Shown here: piece by piece, positions 8,207-16,539 of the stretch | How positions within the stretch are numbered: position 1 is the first letter of the stretch | Layout: each line of letters opens with the position of its first letter | Source: Bacillus kwashiorkori | GTDB taxonomy: Bacteria; Bacillota; Bacilli; Bacillales; Caldibacillaceae | NCBI RefSeq assembly: GCF_001375515.1 | Contig: NZ_CTDX01000013.1 | Location: 62,001-126,000, forward strand | Reading direction: 5' to 3' | DNA: 64,000 nucleotides | Notes under the pieces: generated by a model | Seen by the model: the letters and a program-made list of their open reading frames with translations, nothing else | What the model was told of the DNA's origin: nothing | The model's database searches: none | Position numbers and translations under genes: made by a program

Positions 8207-9130
8207 CTAGTTTATACGCTTTATTATTTCTGCAACTAATTGTTGCGCTCGAATCTCGGTACTGTGACGCGAACGAACCATTTCATACCCTTTTTTAGCT
8301 ATTTTCAATCGTTCTGATTCATTTTGTAAGTAAAAATGAATTTTATTTAATACATTTTCTTCATTTATTGCTACAAAAGTCTCCCCATCAATGAATCCAA
8401 GATCTGCTAACTCTTTAGACGGTGTAGCTAATAATAAGGAACGACAAGCGGTTGCTTCATAATATTTCATCACAGGAAATCGATCGACAGAATCACAAGT
8501 GACAAAAATTTTCGCTCGATTGATCTCACGAGCATATTTTTCTCCTGCATACACATTAGAAAAATCTTCAATCACTTCATAACCTGGATGTGAATGATAA
8601 GTAAAACCTGGATGGTTTTTTAGTATTTCATAAAACTTTGCACGCATCGGATACATATGTCGATAGAGGGCACCCATCATTAATACATCGATATTCTTTT
8701 CCAACTGATAATCTCGAAAAATATTAGTCGGTACATGATGGGGGAGCCAAACAAAGCGGTCTTGAAACTGTGGATATAATTGTTGCGCGGCATCCCGATA
8801 AATAGTAAATATCGTACGGATATTTTCCCGTTCATAAAATTGGGCGCGTCGAAACGGTTTATATTTTAAATCATGCATAATTGCTCCAATTGGGATATTA
8901 ATTTTATTTAAGTCAAAAATGAACGGACAATAATCGCTCTTATAGTCATTCAATAAAATATAATCAGGCTGAAAATTCAGCTGTTCGAGAATAGAGATTA
9001 TCGAACCATGGTCATACCAAATACGAAGATCGGTAATTTTCGTTAATTCTTCTATTAAATAAACGGTACTCTTTTCCAACCGTTTCGTGAAATCCTTCGT
9101 AATAAATAAAAGCTTTAGTTTGTTAACCAT
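8207..9130 (-). CDS. CgeB-like family 1 glycosyltransferase
   Basis: A 307-residue protein with a GT-B layout. The N-terminal half has LLFITKDF and YILLNDY. The C-terminal half has DVLMMGALYRHMYPMRAKFYE and a donor-site segment from about residue 215 (FVTCDSVDRFPVMKYYEATACRS). The C-terminal domain matches the CgeB/Glyco_trans_1_2 type, seen in spore-maturation glycosyltransferases. It is the first gene of the sugar operon and ends 95 bases before the 2-epimerase gene. A role in decorating the outer coat or crust is inferred from context. The SD before the ATG is weak (AAAGGG, 12 bases away). Confidence 0.75.
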   Translation of the reverse strand: MVNKLKLLFITKDFTKRLEKSTVYLIEELTKITDLRIWYDHGSIISILEQLNFQPDYILLNDYKSDYCPFIFDLNKINIPIGAIMHDLKYKPFRRAQFYERENIRTIFTIYRDAAQQLYPQFQDRFVWLPHHVPTNIFRDYQLEKNIDVLMMGALYRHMYPMRAKFYEILKNHPGFTYHSHPGYEVIEDFSNVYAGEKYAREINRAKIFVTCDSVDRFPVMKYYEATACRSLLLATPSKELADLGFIDGETFVAINEENVLNKIHFYLQNESERLKIAKKGYEMVRSRHSTEIRAQQLVAEIIKRIN

Positions 9131-9168
9131 ATATCGTATGAACCCTTTCCTTATATAGTAAAAAAGGA

Positions 9169-9236
9169 GGCTGTCTCAGCTATAGCCCCTAAGCATTGTA
9201 TTCCCTGCTCATGAAAGCTCACATAAGGAGACAGCC
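9169..9236 (-). terminator. Terminator with long loop after the 9254..9505 gene
   Basis: Perfect 9-bp arms GGCTGTCTC/GAGACAGCC separated by about 48 bases; on the minus strand they are followed by TCCTTTTTT. Placed 18 bases past the stop of the 83-residue gene. Confidence 0.6.
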
Positions 9237-9253
9237 ATTTTCCCTTTTTATGT

Positions 9254-9505
9254 TTAAGATAAGATTGGCACTTGATCAGCTGCAATGTCTACAGCAACGA
9301 TATCATCATAACGGATGAAAAATTGTTCCGCCCCTACCGAACCAGCCTTTTCAATGATCATAAAATCAAGATGCATAGAGACGATACGAACACCTGTTAA
9401 GTCAGGCTCACCAGGAACTTGTGTAGCCCGGACAAATATTTCATTAATTAATACGTTTCGATCCATCAAAACTTTAAAACCTACTTTACTTGTAACTGTT
9501 GGCAT
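9254..9505 (-). CDS. Small protein of unknown function in the spore coat locus
   Basis: An 83-residue protein that I do not recognise. It is soluble and beta-rich, with few charges and no cysteine; its middle (GVRIVSMHLDFMIIEK) and end (FFIRYDDIVAVDIA) alternate hydrophobic and polar residues as in a small barrel. A good ATG and AGGAGAGG SD and a clear terminator show it is a real single-gene unit. Its place between a CgeB-like glycosyltransferase and yjcA/cotZ suggests a spore surface protein, but that is inference only. Confidence 0.7.
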   Translation of the reverse strand: MPTVTSKVGFKVLMDRNVLINEIFVRATQVPGEPDLTGVRIVSMHLDFMIIEKAGSVGAEQFFIRYDDIVAVDIAADQVPILS

Positions 9506-9730
9506 GAAAAAAATTCACCTCTCCTTTAATAAATGACGAATTCAATATTGATATATGAAAATTATCCTAATATGTTTGGACATTCACCATAACTACAAAG
9601 CCCTTCTTATGAAAAATGAGTAAAACGTCGTATGTATATGTATGAGAAAAATAAATACACTTCCGCTTTCGATAATTTTCGAGGAAAAATTCCATCCCAG
9701 AAATACGGACATCTTTTAAAAAAATAGTAA

Positions 9731-9757
9731 AAGCTGCCCCAATCATTTGGAACAGCT
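9731..9757 (-). terminator. Terminator of the 38-codon gene
   Basis: Stem AAGCTG(T/C)CCC / GGAACAGCTT with an AATCATTT loop, flanked by A and T runs on both sides; it begins 15 bases past the stop of the 9772..9888 gene. Confidence 0.65.
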
Positions 9758-9771
9758 TTTTTTGATAAAGT

Positions 9772-9888
9772 TTATTTAGAAGACATATTCTCGTTATTTT
9801 GTTTTCTGCGGCCATAACAACCACAATTTTTTTTCTTTTTAACAGGAGTTTGTTTAACTTTCGTTACATCATATATTTTTCGTTGCAA
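9772..9888 (-). CDS. Very small basic Cys-containing protein (38 aa)
   Basis: A 38-codon ORF with TTG start, an excellent SD (GGAGGAATACCA) immediately upstream and a terminator right after the TAA. The peptide is strongly basic: a KVKQTPVKKKK run is followed by NCGCYGRRKQ. The paired cysteines and position next to yjcA and cotZ suggest a minor coat peptide, though there is no recognisable family. A longer ORF in another frame (to 9567) has no SD and reads through the terminator, so this frame is preferred. Confidence 0.55.
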   Translation of the reverse strand: MQRKIYDVTKVKQTPVKKKKNCGCYGRRKQNNENMSSK

Positions 9889-9950
9889 TGGTATTCCTCC
9901 AATACTATTTTTCTAACATTATATGTTAATACAATCTATTGGTTTATTCA

Positions 9951-10307
9951 TTAACCTAAAATCCGGCTAATAATTGTTTCGATAATGGAGCCAATTGCTG
10001 CTACTGCTAAAACTAATATAATGATATTGGCAATTTGTTCATTTAATAAAAATAATAATACAAGGAATATGCTTGCCCAAATTCCAGTACACCAATAACA
10101 ACTTAATAATTCGCCTATCCACCGCTTCCATCCACCTTCTTTTACAACGAGATATACTTCTTCCTGTCCGTTTTCCGCCTTCTCGATAACTTCATCAAAA
10201 AAAGGGCGTCTAACAAATTCGGTTATTTTATCAAATACAATTAATCTCGTCAGTCGAAAAGATGCTAAGCCGAGAATGATAACGGTTAAAATATTTAAGT
10301 CTGTCAT
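9951..10307 (-). CDS. yjcA: YjcA-like sporulation membrane protein (DUF1360)
   Basis: A 118-residue protein with an N-terminal hydrophobic segment (ILTVIILGLASFRLTRLIV), a polar loop of about 45 residues, then SCYWCTGIWAS and a long C-terminal hydrophobic region with two helices. The CYWCTG motif and the LASFRLTRL start are those of the DUF1360 family, of which B. subtilis YjcA is the sporulation member encoded in the cotZ/spoVIF neighbourhood. It is probably in the mother-cell or forespore membrane; its activity is unknown. ATG start with GGAG about ten bases upstream. Confidence 0.85.
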   Translation of the reverse strand: MTDLNILTVIILGLASFRLTRLIVFDKITEFVRRPFFDEVIEKAENGQEEVYLVVKEGGWKRWIGELLSCYWCTGIWASIFLVLLFLLNEQIANIIILVLAVAAIGSIIETIISRILG

Positions 10308-10631
10308 CGATAAAAACGCTCCATTCTTATTAAAATCGTATTTTTTTCCTGATTATAAATCGAAGCTTCCAACATGAATATATAAATGTATGATGGGTAT
10401 TCATTTCTTGTTCATTTAATAAAATGCCATCAACATTATTTTTTATGAGGCAACGATTATGATGTAAATTGCTCCTAACAGTTAATTTAATGCTCTTTCT
10501 AATATATATAAATCTGGGCTGATTTTTATAATGAATTTACACTAAAATAGGCGATTTGCCGATTCCATTTGCCACTAAAAAACATAGTCTGTAATGAAAA
10601 TGAATTCACTTGGAAATAAGGAGGATATAGA
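10308..10631. other. Divergent intergenic region between yjcA and cotZ
   Basis: 324 bases without a credible ORF. It must carry the promoters of yjcA (leftward) and cotZ (rightward), presumably sporulation-sigma dependent, but I could not assign -10/-35 elements with confidence. It is AT-rich, with no repeat or strong hairpin. Confidence 0.5.
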
Positions 10632-11096
10632 ATGGGTTGTGAATCAGAAGTTTTCACTAGTAATTGTGTATGTGATACACTGCTAGCGATTGTAGAAGCA
10701 CAAGAACAAGTTGAAAATGGTTGTGCATTTAGCTGTAGTACAGCAATTCAAGAATTAGTTGGCGGCCTTTCCTCAAGCCCATATAATACAATACCTGTTT
10801 TGTTATATTGCAAAAGTACTTGCGATTTATTCGTAGGGCACGGTGCAAGAAGAGTTGCTGGAGGAAGTGGGATTGATATTACCCATGCAATTGCATTTAG
10901 AGTGGCCGATGTAGATCCAGAAACATGCTGTGCAACATTGGAATTACTTCAATTCGGAACTGTCGGTTATGACCTTGCCACTTTATTAGGTGCACTTGAG
11001 ACAGATACACCACCGTTAGTTCGCACAAATACTTGCATTACTGTTGACTTAAATTGCTTCTGCGGTGTTACTTGCTTACCGCCAATGACACTTTAA
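10632..11096 (+). CDS. cotZ: Spore coat/crust protein CotZ/CotY family
   Basis: A 154-residue cysteine-rich protein (MGCESEVFTSNCVCD at the start, then NGCAFSC, YCKSTC, PETCC, NTCITVDLNCFCGVTC). The C-terminal region from YDLATLLGAL to LPPMTL matches the CotY/CotZ/ExsY family, which self-assembles into the disulfide-linked hexagonal lattice of the outermost spore layer. The start ATG has AAGGAGG eight bases upstream. Only one copy is present in this window, whereas B. subtilis has cotY and cotZ side by side. It is a single-gene unit with its own terminator. Confidence 0.93.
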   Translation: MGCESEVFTSNCVCDTLLAIVEAQEQVENGCAFSCSTAIQELVGGLSSSPYNTIPVLLYCKSTCDLFVGHGARRVAGGSGIDITHAIAFRVADVDPETCCATLELLQFGTVGYDLATLLGALETDTPPLVRTNTCITVDLNCFCGVTCLPPMTL

Positions 11097-11119
11097 TTAT
11101 GAGAAACAAGTAAAATATG

Positions 11120-11144
11120 ACTCAAAAGGAACATCCTTTTGAGT
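11120..11144 (+). terminator. Terminator of cotZ
   Basis: Perfect 11-bp stem ACTCAAAAGGA/TCCTTTTGAGT, four-base loop region, followed by CTATTTTTC; 23 bases past the cotZ stop. Confidence 0.85.
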
Positions 11145-11274
11145 CTATTTTTCATGATGAGAAAGTTTTTCCTTTCAAGTAATGGAAGTACTGCTGAATC
11201 GCAGTTTTGTCCGAATCATTTGTTTGGACAACTTTATCCAGTACTGAAAAACTTAACACTTAGTCTCCTTTCCC

Positions 11275-12162
11275 TTACTGAATTATTTCAAACTCAGTAA
11301 TATCCGTAATTTTACAAACGATAATTTTTTTCTTTGTTTTTAAGCGAACATTATCTCCACGCTTGCTTAATACTTGAAATACTATTTTTTCCCCATGAAT
11401 ATTCGCTTGACAATAAGGTCTTTCTAATACACGCGGATATAATGCTAATCGGCGAATAATAGCTTTTAAATTTTGCGTTGGCTGTTGATGTTGGCTAGTT
11501 TCCTCTTCACTTTGCGTTGGTATAGCTTCCTTATTGATTGATACTTCTTCTTTGATTAATTCACCTTTTTCAGCCTCAGCAAGATGATTTTCTTTTTCGG
11601 CGTGAGTGATAGGACTTTCCTTGTCATCAGCGGTAAAAGTAATCTCTGCTTCTTGTTGCTCTGAGTTTATTCCAGTTTCTTTATTTTCATTAATTGGATC
11701 GACTTCTCCTACTAAATGAATCGATTCCAGTTCCGATTCCTTGATTTCCTTCCATTCTGACTCTAGTTGGTCCACTGCTCTTTCTACATTTGTCGGCTTT
11801 TCACTTTCATCCATCGATTCAAGCGGTTCAATTTCCTCAACGGGCTTATTTTCAATAATATTTTCCTCACTAGGTGTATTTATATCACTAAGCGGTTGTG
11901 ATTTTATTCGGTTCCATAATTTTTCGATTTTCTCGATTGTTTCCGGGTTAATTAAAGGGACTTCTTTCATATCATTTTGTATGTTTGATGGAAAGTTTTC
12001 CTTTTGTTGCTCTGATTTTGCGGAAATGCCCCCCGCTGGCTTATTTGATTGCTGGATAGTAAATTGGATGTTTTTTTGGGGTTTTATTGTCGTAGATTGA
12101 AAATTTGGTTGTTGGATAAATAATAACGGTTTTGATTCATTGTTTACTTTTCGTTTAGCCAT
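11275..12162 (-). CDS. cotO: Spore coat protein CotO
   Basis: A 295-residue protein in three parts. The N terminus, rich in K, Q and N (MAKRKVNNESKPLLFIQQPNF), is conserved in CotO. A long acidic, Glu-rich linker follows from about residue 65 to 215. The C-terminal domain of about 65 residues starts at LKAIIRRLALYPR and includes RPYCQANI. CotO (YjbX) is an outer coat morphogenetic protein acting with CotH, and in B. subtilis the gene lies beside cotZ as here. The linker is much more expanded and acidic than I expect for this family, so the length may vary between strains. ATG start. Confidence 0.82.
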   Translation of the reverse strand: MAKRKVNNESKPLLFIQQPNFQSTTIKPQKNIQFTIQQSNKPAGGISAKSEQQKENFPSNIQNDMKEVPLINPETIEKIEKLWNRIKSQPLSDINTPSEENIIENKPVEEIEPLESMDESEKPTNVERAVDQLESEWKEIKESELESIHLVGEVDPINENKETGINSEQQEAEITFTADDKESPITHAEKENHLAEAEKGELIKEEVSINKEAIPTQSEEETSQHQQPTQNLKAIIRRLALYPRVLERPYCQANIHGEKIVFQVLSKRGDNVRLKTKKKIIVCKITDITEFEIIQ

Positions 12163-12320
12163 ATAGCCTGCCCTCCTCTATGCAGTAAAATATACGTCTT
12201 TATATAAATATGCAATGTAGTTTATTTATGTTTAAGTAAATAAAGGGAAACCTTCTGCTTAGTTTTGGTAAAATAATAGGAGAGGAGTTTCATAAATTCA
12301 TATTATAGGAGATTGTTATA

Positions 12321-13274
12321 ATGGGTGGCAAAAAGTCAAAGTTAAAATTCATTCAAAAAAATATGAAAGAAATGGAAAAATGGGCGGCTAATGCAAAAGT
12401 TGCAGAAATATCAACACTACATCAAAATTTAGAAAAAGTAATTATTAATCATACATACTATTATGATGCCAAGAAGGATAATCATGACTGCAAAAAATAT
12501 TACCAACATATAGTCAAAACAAAAAAGACGGGGAAGGATTTATTTTATTTGCATCACATACACGCCAAAGCCAAACATATTCGTACTATTCCGTATTTTA
12601 TAAGCAAAGACAATTACTTATATACTTGGGTTGATTTACACGCCGATGGTACTGTAAAAAGCATTTATTCTGGTCAGAAAAAAAATCCGCAAACACTGTT
12701 ATTAGAAGACTTTCTAACAGTAAATAGTCGTTTCTATGAATTTCAGACATTGCTAAACAACCAACGGAAAAACGGCAATCATATATTTCAAAAAGTAGCA
12801 GTTGTAGACAAACAACATAAATTTAATACAGAACATGTTGTCCCACAATCATGGTTTTCAGCAAGAGAACCAATGAAAGGCGATTTGCACCATTTATTCG
12901 TTTGTGAGCCTCATTGTAATGCAGCCCGCTCCAACTTCCCTTACGGAGATCATTTACATTACGTTCCAGAATCAGCATCAGAAAAAATTCGAAATCAATG
13001 TGGTGTTGTTATTAATCAATTATTTGAACCAGAGTATGGTAAGGGGATTGTTGCAAGAGCAATGTTCTATTTTCTCGTCCGCTATCCGAGAGCAATCAGA
13101 AAAAGGTTTCGAAAATCGATTAATTATCCTTTATTAAGGGAATGGAATCGTACCTTTCCGATAAATATGTATGAAAAACACCGCAATCAAGCTATTTATC
13201 AAATTCAAGGTAATCGCAATCCATTCATTGATTTTCCAAATTTAGCAGAACAAATTAAATTTCCAGATGAGTAG
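12321..13274 (+). CDS. Endonuclease I family nuclease without signal peptide
   Basis: A 317-residue protein. The region from about residue 170 to 215 holds the endonuclease I (Bsn/EndA-like, beta-beta-alpha-metal) signature: TEHVVPQSWF, then KGDLHHLF, CNAARSNFPYGD. The His in EHVVPQSWF and the Asn and Arg in NAARSN are the expected catalytic and metal-binding residues. Members such as Bsn are usually secreted, but this one starts MGGKKSKLKFIQKN and has no signal peptide, so it may be cytoplasmic or coat-associated. Divergent from cotO. ATG start with GGAG SD about ten bases upstream. Substrate (RNA or DNA) is not decided by the sequence. Confidence 0.85.
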   Translation: MGGKKSKLKFIQKNMKEMEKWAANAKVAEISTLHQNLEKVIINHTYYYDAKKDNHDCKKYYQHIVKTKKTGKDLFYLHHIHAKAKHIRTIPYFISKDNYLYTWVDLHADGTVKSIYSGQKKNPQTLLLEDFLTVNSRFYEFQTLLNNQRKNGNHIFQKVAVVDKQHKFNTEHVVPQSWFSAREPMKGDLHHLFVCEPHCNAARSNFPYGDHLHYVPESASEKIRNQCGVVINQLFEPEYGKGIVARAMFYFLVRYPRAIRKRFRKSINYPLLREWNRTFPINMYEKHRNQAIYQIQGNRNPFIDFPNLAEQIKFPDE

Positions 13275-13304
13275 GGCAACTTTTGCAATGGATTTTTAAA
13301 AAAA

Positions 13305-13341
13305 TGGCTGTTTTATCAGGATTACCTAAATAAAACAGCCA
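13305..13341. terminator. Bidirectional terminator between the nuclease gene and fabI
   Basis: Perfect 12-bp stem TGGCTGTTTTAT/ATAAAACAGCCA with A-rich and T-rich flanks on both sides, placed between two convergent genes. Confidence 0.85.
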
Positions 13342-13369
13342 ACAAAAAAGGAGTGAATGTTTCATACAA

Positions 13370-14146
13370 TTATATCGAAATAATGTGGAATCCGGAATCA
13401 ACATGAATGTTTTCTCCAGTTATACCACGGGATAAATCGCTAAGTAAAAATAAAGCTGTATCTCCAACTTCTTCAGGAGTAGTTGTGCGCCGTAATGGTG
13501 CCTTTTCTTCAATTTCATTTAAAACAGAATTGAAATCACGAATACCTTTAGCGGATAGCGTACGAATTGGTCCAGCTGAGATCGCATTAACCCGAATTCC
13601 ATCTTTTCCTAAATCATTCGCTAAATATTTTACACTTGCCTCTAAAGATGCTTTCGCAACACCCATAACGTTATAATTTCTAACAACTCTTTCTCCACCT
13701 AAATAAGTTAAAGTGACGATACTGCCACCTTCTGTCATTAATTCTCTTCCTTCTTTTGCTATTGCAGTTAAAGAAAAGGAACTTATATTATGAGCTAATA
13801 AAAATCCATCTCTAGATGTATTGACAAACTCTCCATCTAAATCTTCCCGATTGGCAAACGCTATACAATGGGCAATTCCGTGAATAACTCCCACTTTTTC
13901 TTTGATCATTTGAAAGCATTGTTTAATACTGTCATCATCCGTTACATCACATTGTAAAATAAGCGATTGCTTGTCCTCTAGACTATTCGCTAATTCACGG
14001 ACATTTTTTTCCATACGGTCTTGATTATAGGTGAAAATTAAATTAGCTCCAGCATTATGTAATGAACGAGCAATTCCCCAGCCAATGCTGCGTTTATTTG
14101 CTATTCCCATTACGACATATGTTTTACCTTCTAATGAAAGTGTCAT
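13370..14146 (-). CDS. fabI: Enoyl-[acyl-carrier-protein] reductase (NADH), FabI
   Basis: A 258-residue SDR enzyme that performs the last reduction of each fatty-acid elongation cycle. It shows GIANKRSIGWGIA (residues 14-26, cofactor loop), the catalytic Tyr-x6-Lys as YNVMGVAK near residue 157, and SAGPIRTLSAKGI (substrate loop). Motifs and length are canonical. ATG with GGAGGATAAGAA upstream. A perfect FapR operator lies 24 bases before the start, so expression should follow malonyl-CoA levels. In B. subtilis the thiamine genes lie next to it, but here yjbQ is the direct neighbour. Confidence 0.95.
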   Translation of the reverse strand: MTLSLEGKTYVVMGIANKRSIGWGIARSLHNAGANLIFTYNQDRMEKNVRELANSLEDKQSLILQCDVTDDDSIKQCFQMIKEKVGVIHGIAHCIAFANREDLDGEFVNTSRDGFLLAHNISSFSLTAIAKEGRELMTEGGSIVTLTYLGGERVVRNYNVMGVAKASLEASVKYLANDLGKDGIRVNAISAGPIRTLSAKGIRDFNSVLNEIEEKAPLRRTTTPEEVGDTALFLLSDLSRGITGENIHVDSGFHIISI

Positions 14147-14169
14147 TTCTTATCCTCCATTATTACAAG

Positions 14170-14190
14170 TTATTAGTACCTAGTGCTAAT
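14170..14190 (-). promoter_or_regulatory. FapR operator of fabI
   Basis: Palindrome ATTAGTACCTAGTGCTAAT, nearly identical to the known FapR site (ATTAGTACCTGGTACTAAT). It lies just downstream of a TATAAT -10 on the minus strand (14189-14194), so bound FapR would cover the transcription start. Confidence 0.88.
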
Positions 14191-14194
14191 TATA

Positions 14195-14435
14195 AACGAT
14201 AATTAGAGAAATGAAAAGGAAAAGACGTTTTTATTTTTTGTTTTAGACAAGATTGTGTTGATATTTTAAGGATAACACCTATAAAAAATAGTTTAACTTT
14301 GAATAAATGAAATTATTGGTTCAATGATTTTTCTTATGCAAATAAGAGCAAAAATACGTGGACTCGTTCGAATTTGCAAACATTTCCTCTTGCATTATTA
14401 CGAAAAGCGATGTGGGAAATGCTATGGACGCACTC
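14195..14435. other. Non-coding region between fabI and yjbQ
   Basis: About 240 bases with no plausible gene on either strand; it presumably carries the fabI -35 region. Apart from AT-richness I see nothing in it. In B. subtilis the thiamine biosynthesis genes occupy this place. Confidence 0.4.
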
Positions 14436-14479
14436 AAAAAAAAAAAAAAAAAAACGACTCGATTATCCAATCGAGCGTC
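14436..14479 (-). terminator. Terminator of yjbQ with a 19-A tract
   Basis: A stem (GACTCGATT/AATCGAG with a one-base bulge) starts 14 bases past the yjbQ stop. On the minus strand it runs straight into 19 consecutive T residues (14436-14454 as A on the plus strand). The homopolymer is far longer than termination needs and is a likely slippage site. Confidence 0.8.
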
Positions 14480-14492
14480 TTTCAAAATTCCT

Positions 14493-16334
14493 CTACTCAC
14501 AAAACTCCAATTTCCGTTTCAGTTCGTCTACATATTCCTTTGTTCCAGTAACAATGAGTCGGTCATATAATTTCAATTCTGTTTCTCCATGTGGAACTAA
14601 AGAATCTTGACCTCTAAAAATTCTTACGAAAATGACATCACCGGTAAATGGAAATTGACGAACAGTAATGCCATCATAAACGGTATTTAACATTTGAATT
14701 TCATATAAAGAAGTTTCTTCATTTGTTAATAATTGTAACATTGTTGGCGATTCAATTAATGCCCGCAATAACACATTTTGTGATAGTAAAGAGGAAAATA
14801 CTTCAATCTTGTGTTGCCGTAATATTTGATCTAAGTCAGGACTTTCGATTCTTGCAATAACTCGCTCCACACCATGTTCTTTTACAAGCATTGCTAGCGT
14901 GGCATTTGTTTCCTCATCACCAGTAACTAATACAACGATATCAAAATCTAATAATCCTTTTTCTCGAAAAGATGCCTCATTATAATCTTCTAACTCGATA
15001 ATATCAAACAGCGAATTGCTAAACTTTTCTTCCAATTTCTCTTGACACCGGTGGAAGATAATCGGGTCATAGATAGATGATTGCAACTCCTTATATACCG
15101 ATAAACTCATTTGATTAGCACCAACAATTGCGACACGAATCACTGTTTCTTCCTCTTCCTGTTTTGGGAATAACCGCTTAAAGATGATTGGAGCAACGAT
15201 ACATGTGATAATGGCAACTAATATTAATGTACCGCTCATTTCATTTGAAATCATTCCCATTCTTTCTCCAATGGTCGCAGCGGCAATTACAAGTGACAGT
15301 GTCGAGGTTAGTAAGAAACTAGAGGCCATGACAGTTCGCATATCAAACCATTTTCTTAAAAATAGAACTGGCACTAGTTTAGATAATAGTAAACCAATTA
15401 ATAACAATGGAATAAGTAATAGTAATTTCGGATCACTAAATAATGTCCATATATTTAAGTTAACACCAATCATCACGAAAAAGATTGGGATTAAAAAACC
15501 GTAACCAAATGAATCTAATTTATGGACTAGTTCTTGACTAGGTGCCAATAAAGATACTAATACACCTGCTAAAAATGCACCAAGAATATTTTCCGCACCT
15601 ACTGTCTCCGATAAAGCAACAAGTAACATGATTAACGTAAAAACTGCTCGCGTTCCTATTTGGATTGTTCCCTTTGATAAAGTTTCAATATATTTACCGT
15701 TTTTGAATTTTTTCCCAAACAAATAAATAACAATACCTGCTGCAAATAAAACTAATAAGAGCCATGTATTTCCACTATCGGGATCGTTCAATGATACAAA
15801 TACAGCTAACAAAATCATCGTTACTAAATCCGCGATAACCGCAATTAACAATATTATTTGCCCAATGGTTGATTTCATTAAATTTTCTTCTTTTAGCGTT
15901 GGTACAACAACACCTAAGGAGATAGTGGAAATGATAATAGTCATTAACAAAGCATCATCGATAAAACCAGCAAACACAAATAAGTATGATAAAGCGTAAG
16001 AGATAATAAATATACCAGAAAATACAATGATTGCTGTAATAAATGTGTTCGGACCAGTTTGCTGTTTGGACTTTTTATTTTTCGAGAAGGCAGAAAAATC
16101 TATCTCTAACCCACTTAAAAACATTAAAAAAATGAAACCTAAAGTGGATAATGTTTCTAACCATGGACCTGAATGAACGATATTAAAACCGCTCTTTCCA
16201 ATAATAAGTCCGACAATAATTTCCCCAACTACTACTGGAATAATATTTAATTTTAGCCTGTGTAATAATATTGGTGTAATGAAGGCAGCAATAATTACAA
16301 TAACTAATGATGTTATGGATGCACCATGTTCCAT
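14493..16334 (-). CDS. yjbQ: CPA2-type monovalent cation/proton antiporter YjbQ
   Basis: A 613-residue protein. Residues 1-370 hold about a dozen membrane helices of the Na/H exchanger CPA2 type (GLEIDF, GAFLAGVLVS). A TrkA-N NAD-binding domain follows (about 400-515, beginning VIRVAIVGANQ, degenerate GxGxxG), then a TrkA-C ligand domain (about 530-610, with RLIVTGTKEYVDELKR). This KefB-like layout fits K+ or Na+ efflux gated by nucleotide. I use the ATG with AAAAGGAGAG upstream rather than an ATG 31 codons earlier that has no SD. It is divergent from prpE. Confidence 0.88.
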   Translation of the reverse strand: MEHGASITSLVIVIIAAFITPILLHRLKLNIIPVVVGEIIVGLIIGKSGFNIVHSGPWLETLSTLGFIFLMFLSGLEIDFSAFSKNKKSKQQTGPNTFITAIIVFSGIFIISYALSYLFVFAGFIDDALLMTIIISTISLGVVVPTLKEENLMKSTIGQIILLIAVIADLVTMILLAVFVSLNDPDSGNTWLLLVLFAAGIVIYLFGKKFKNGKYIETLSKGTIQIGTRAVFTLIMLLVALSETVGAENILGAFLAGVLVSLLAPSQELVHKLDSFGYGFLIPIFFVMIGVNLNIWTLFSDPKLLLLIPLLLIGLLLSKLVPVLFLRKWFDMRTVMASSFLLTSTLSLVIAAATIGERMGMISNEMSGTLILVAIITCIVAPIIFKRLFPKQEEEETVIRVAIVGANQMSLSVYKELQSSIYDPIIFHRCQEKLEEKFSNSLFDIIELEDYNEASFREKGLLDFDIVVLVTGDEETNATLAMLVKEHGVERVIARIESPDLDQILRQHKIEVFSSLLSQNVLLRALIESPTMLQLLTNEETSLYEIQMLNTVYDGITVRQFPFTGDVIFVRIFRGQDSLVPHGETELKLYDRLIVTGTKEYVDELKRKLEFCE

Positions 16335-16539
16335 CGGATCACTCTCCTTTTGAAGTTTCACTTTTTCATGTTGTATGTATCGAAACAGATAAATCTGAGC
16401 GATTGCATTTTTAAACATTGGTGCCATTTTATAATTTATATAATATAAATGTCAAAAGAAAAGGCATTATGTATGAGAATTTATGGTAATATGATTTACA
16501 TTTTTAGTTGAATATATTTACATAAAGGAGAAGACGAAA

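Noticed and set aside
9567..9824. 85-codon ORF on the minus strand
   Set aside because: It lacks an SD, overlaps the 38-codon gene in another frame and reads through a terminator hairpin.
14324..14610. Three forward ORFs (70-78 codons) encoding poly-lysine or poly-proline-like stretches
   Set aside because: They run through the 19-A tract and the end of yjbQ, have no SD, and look like shadows.
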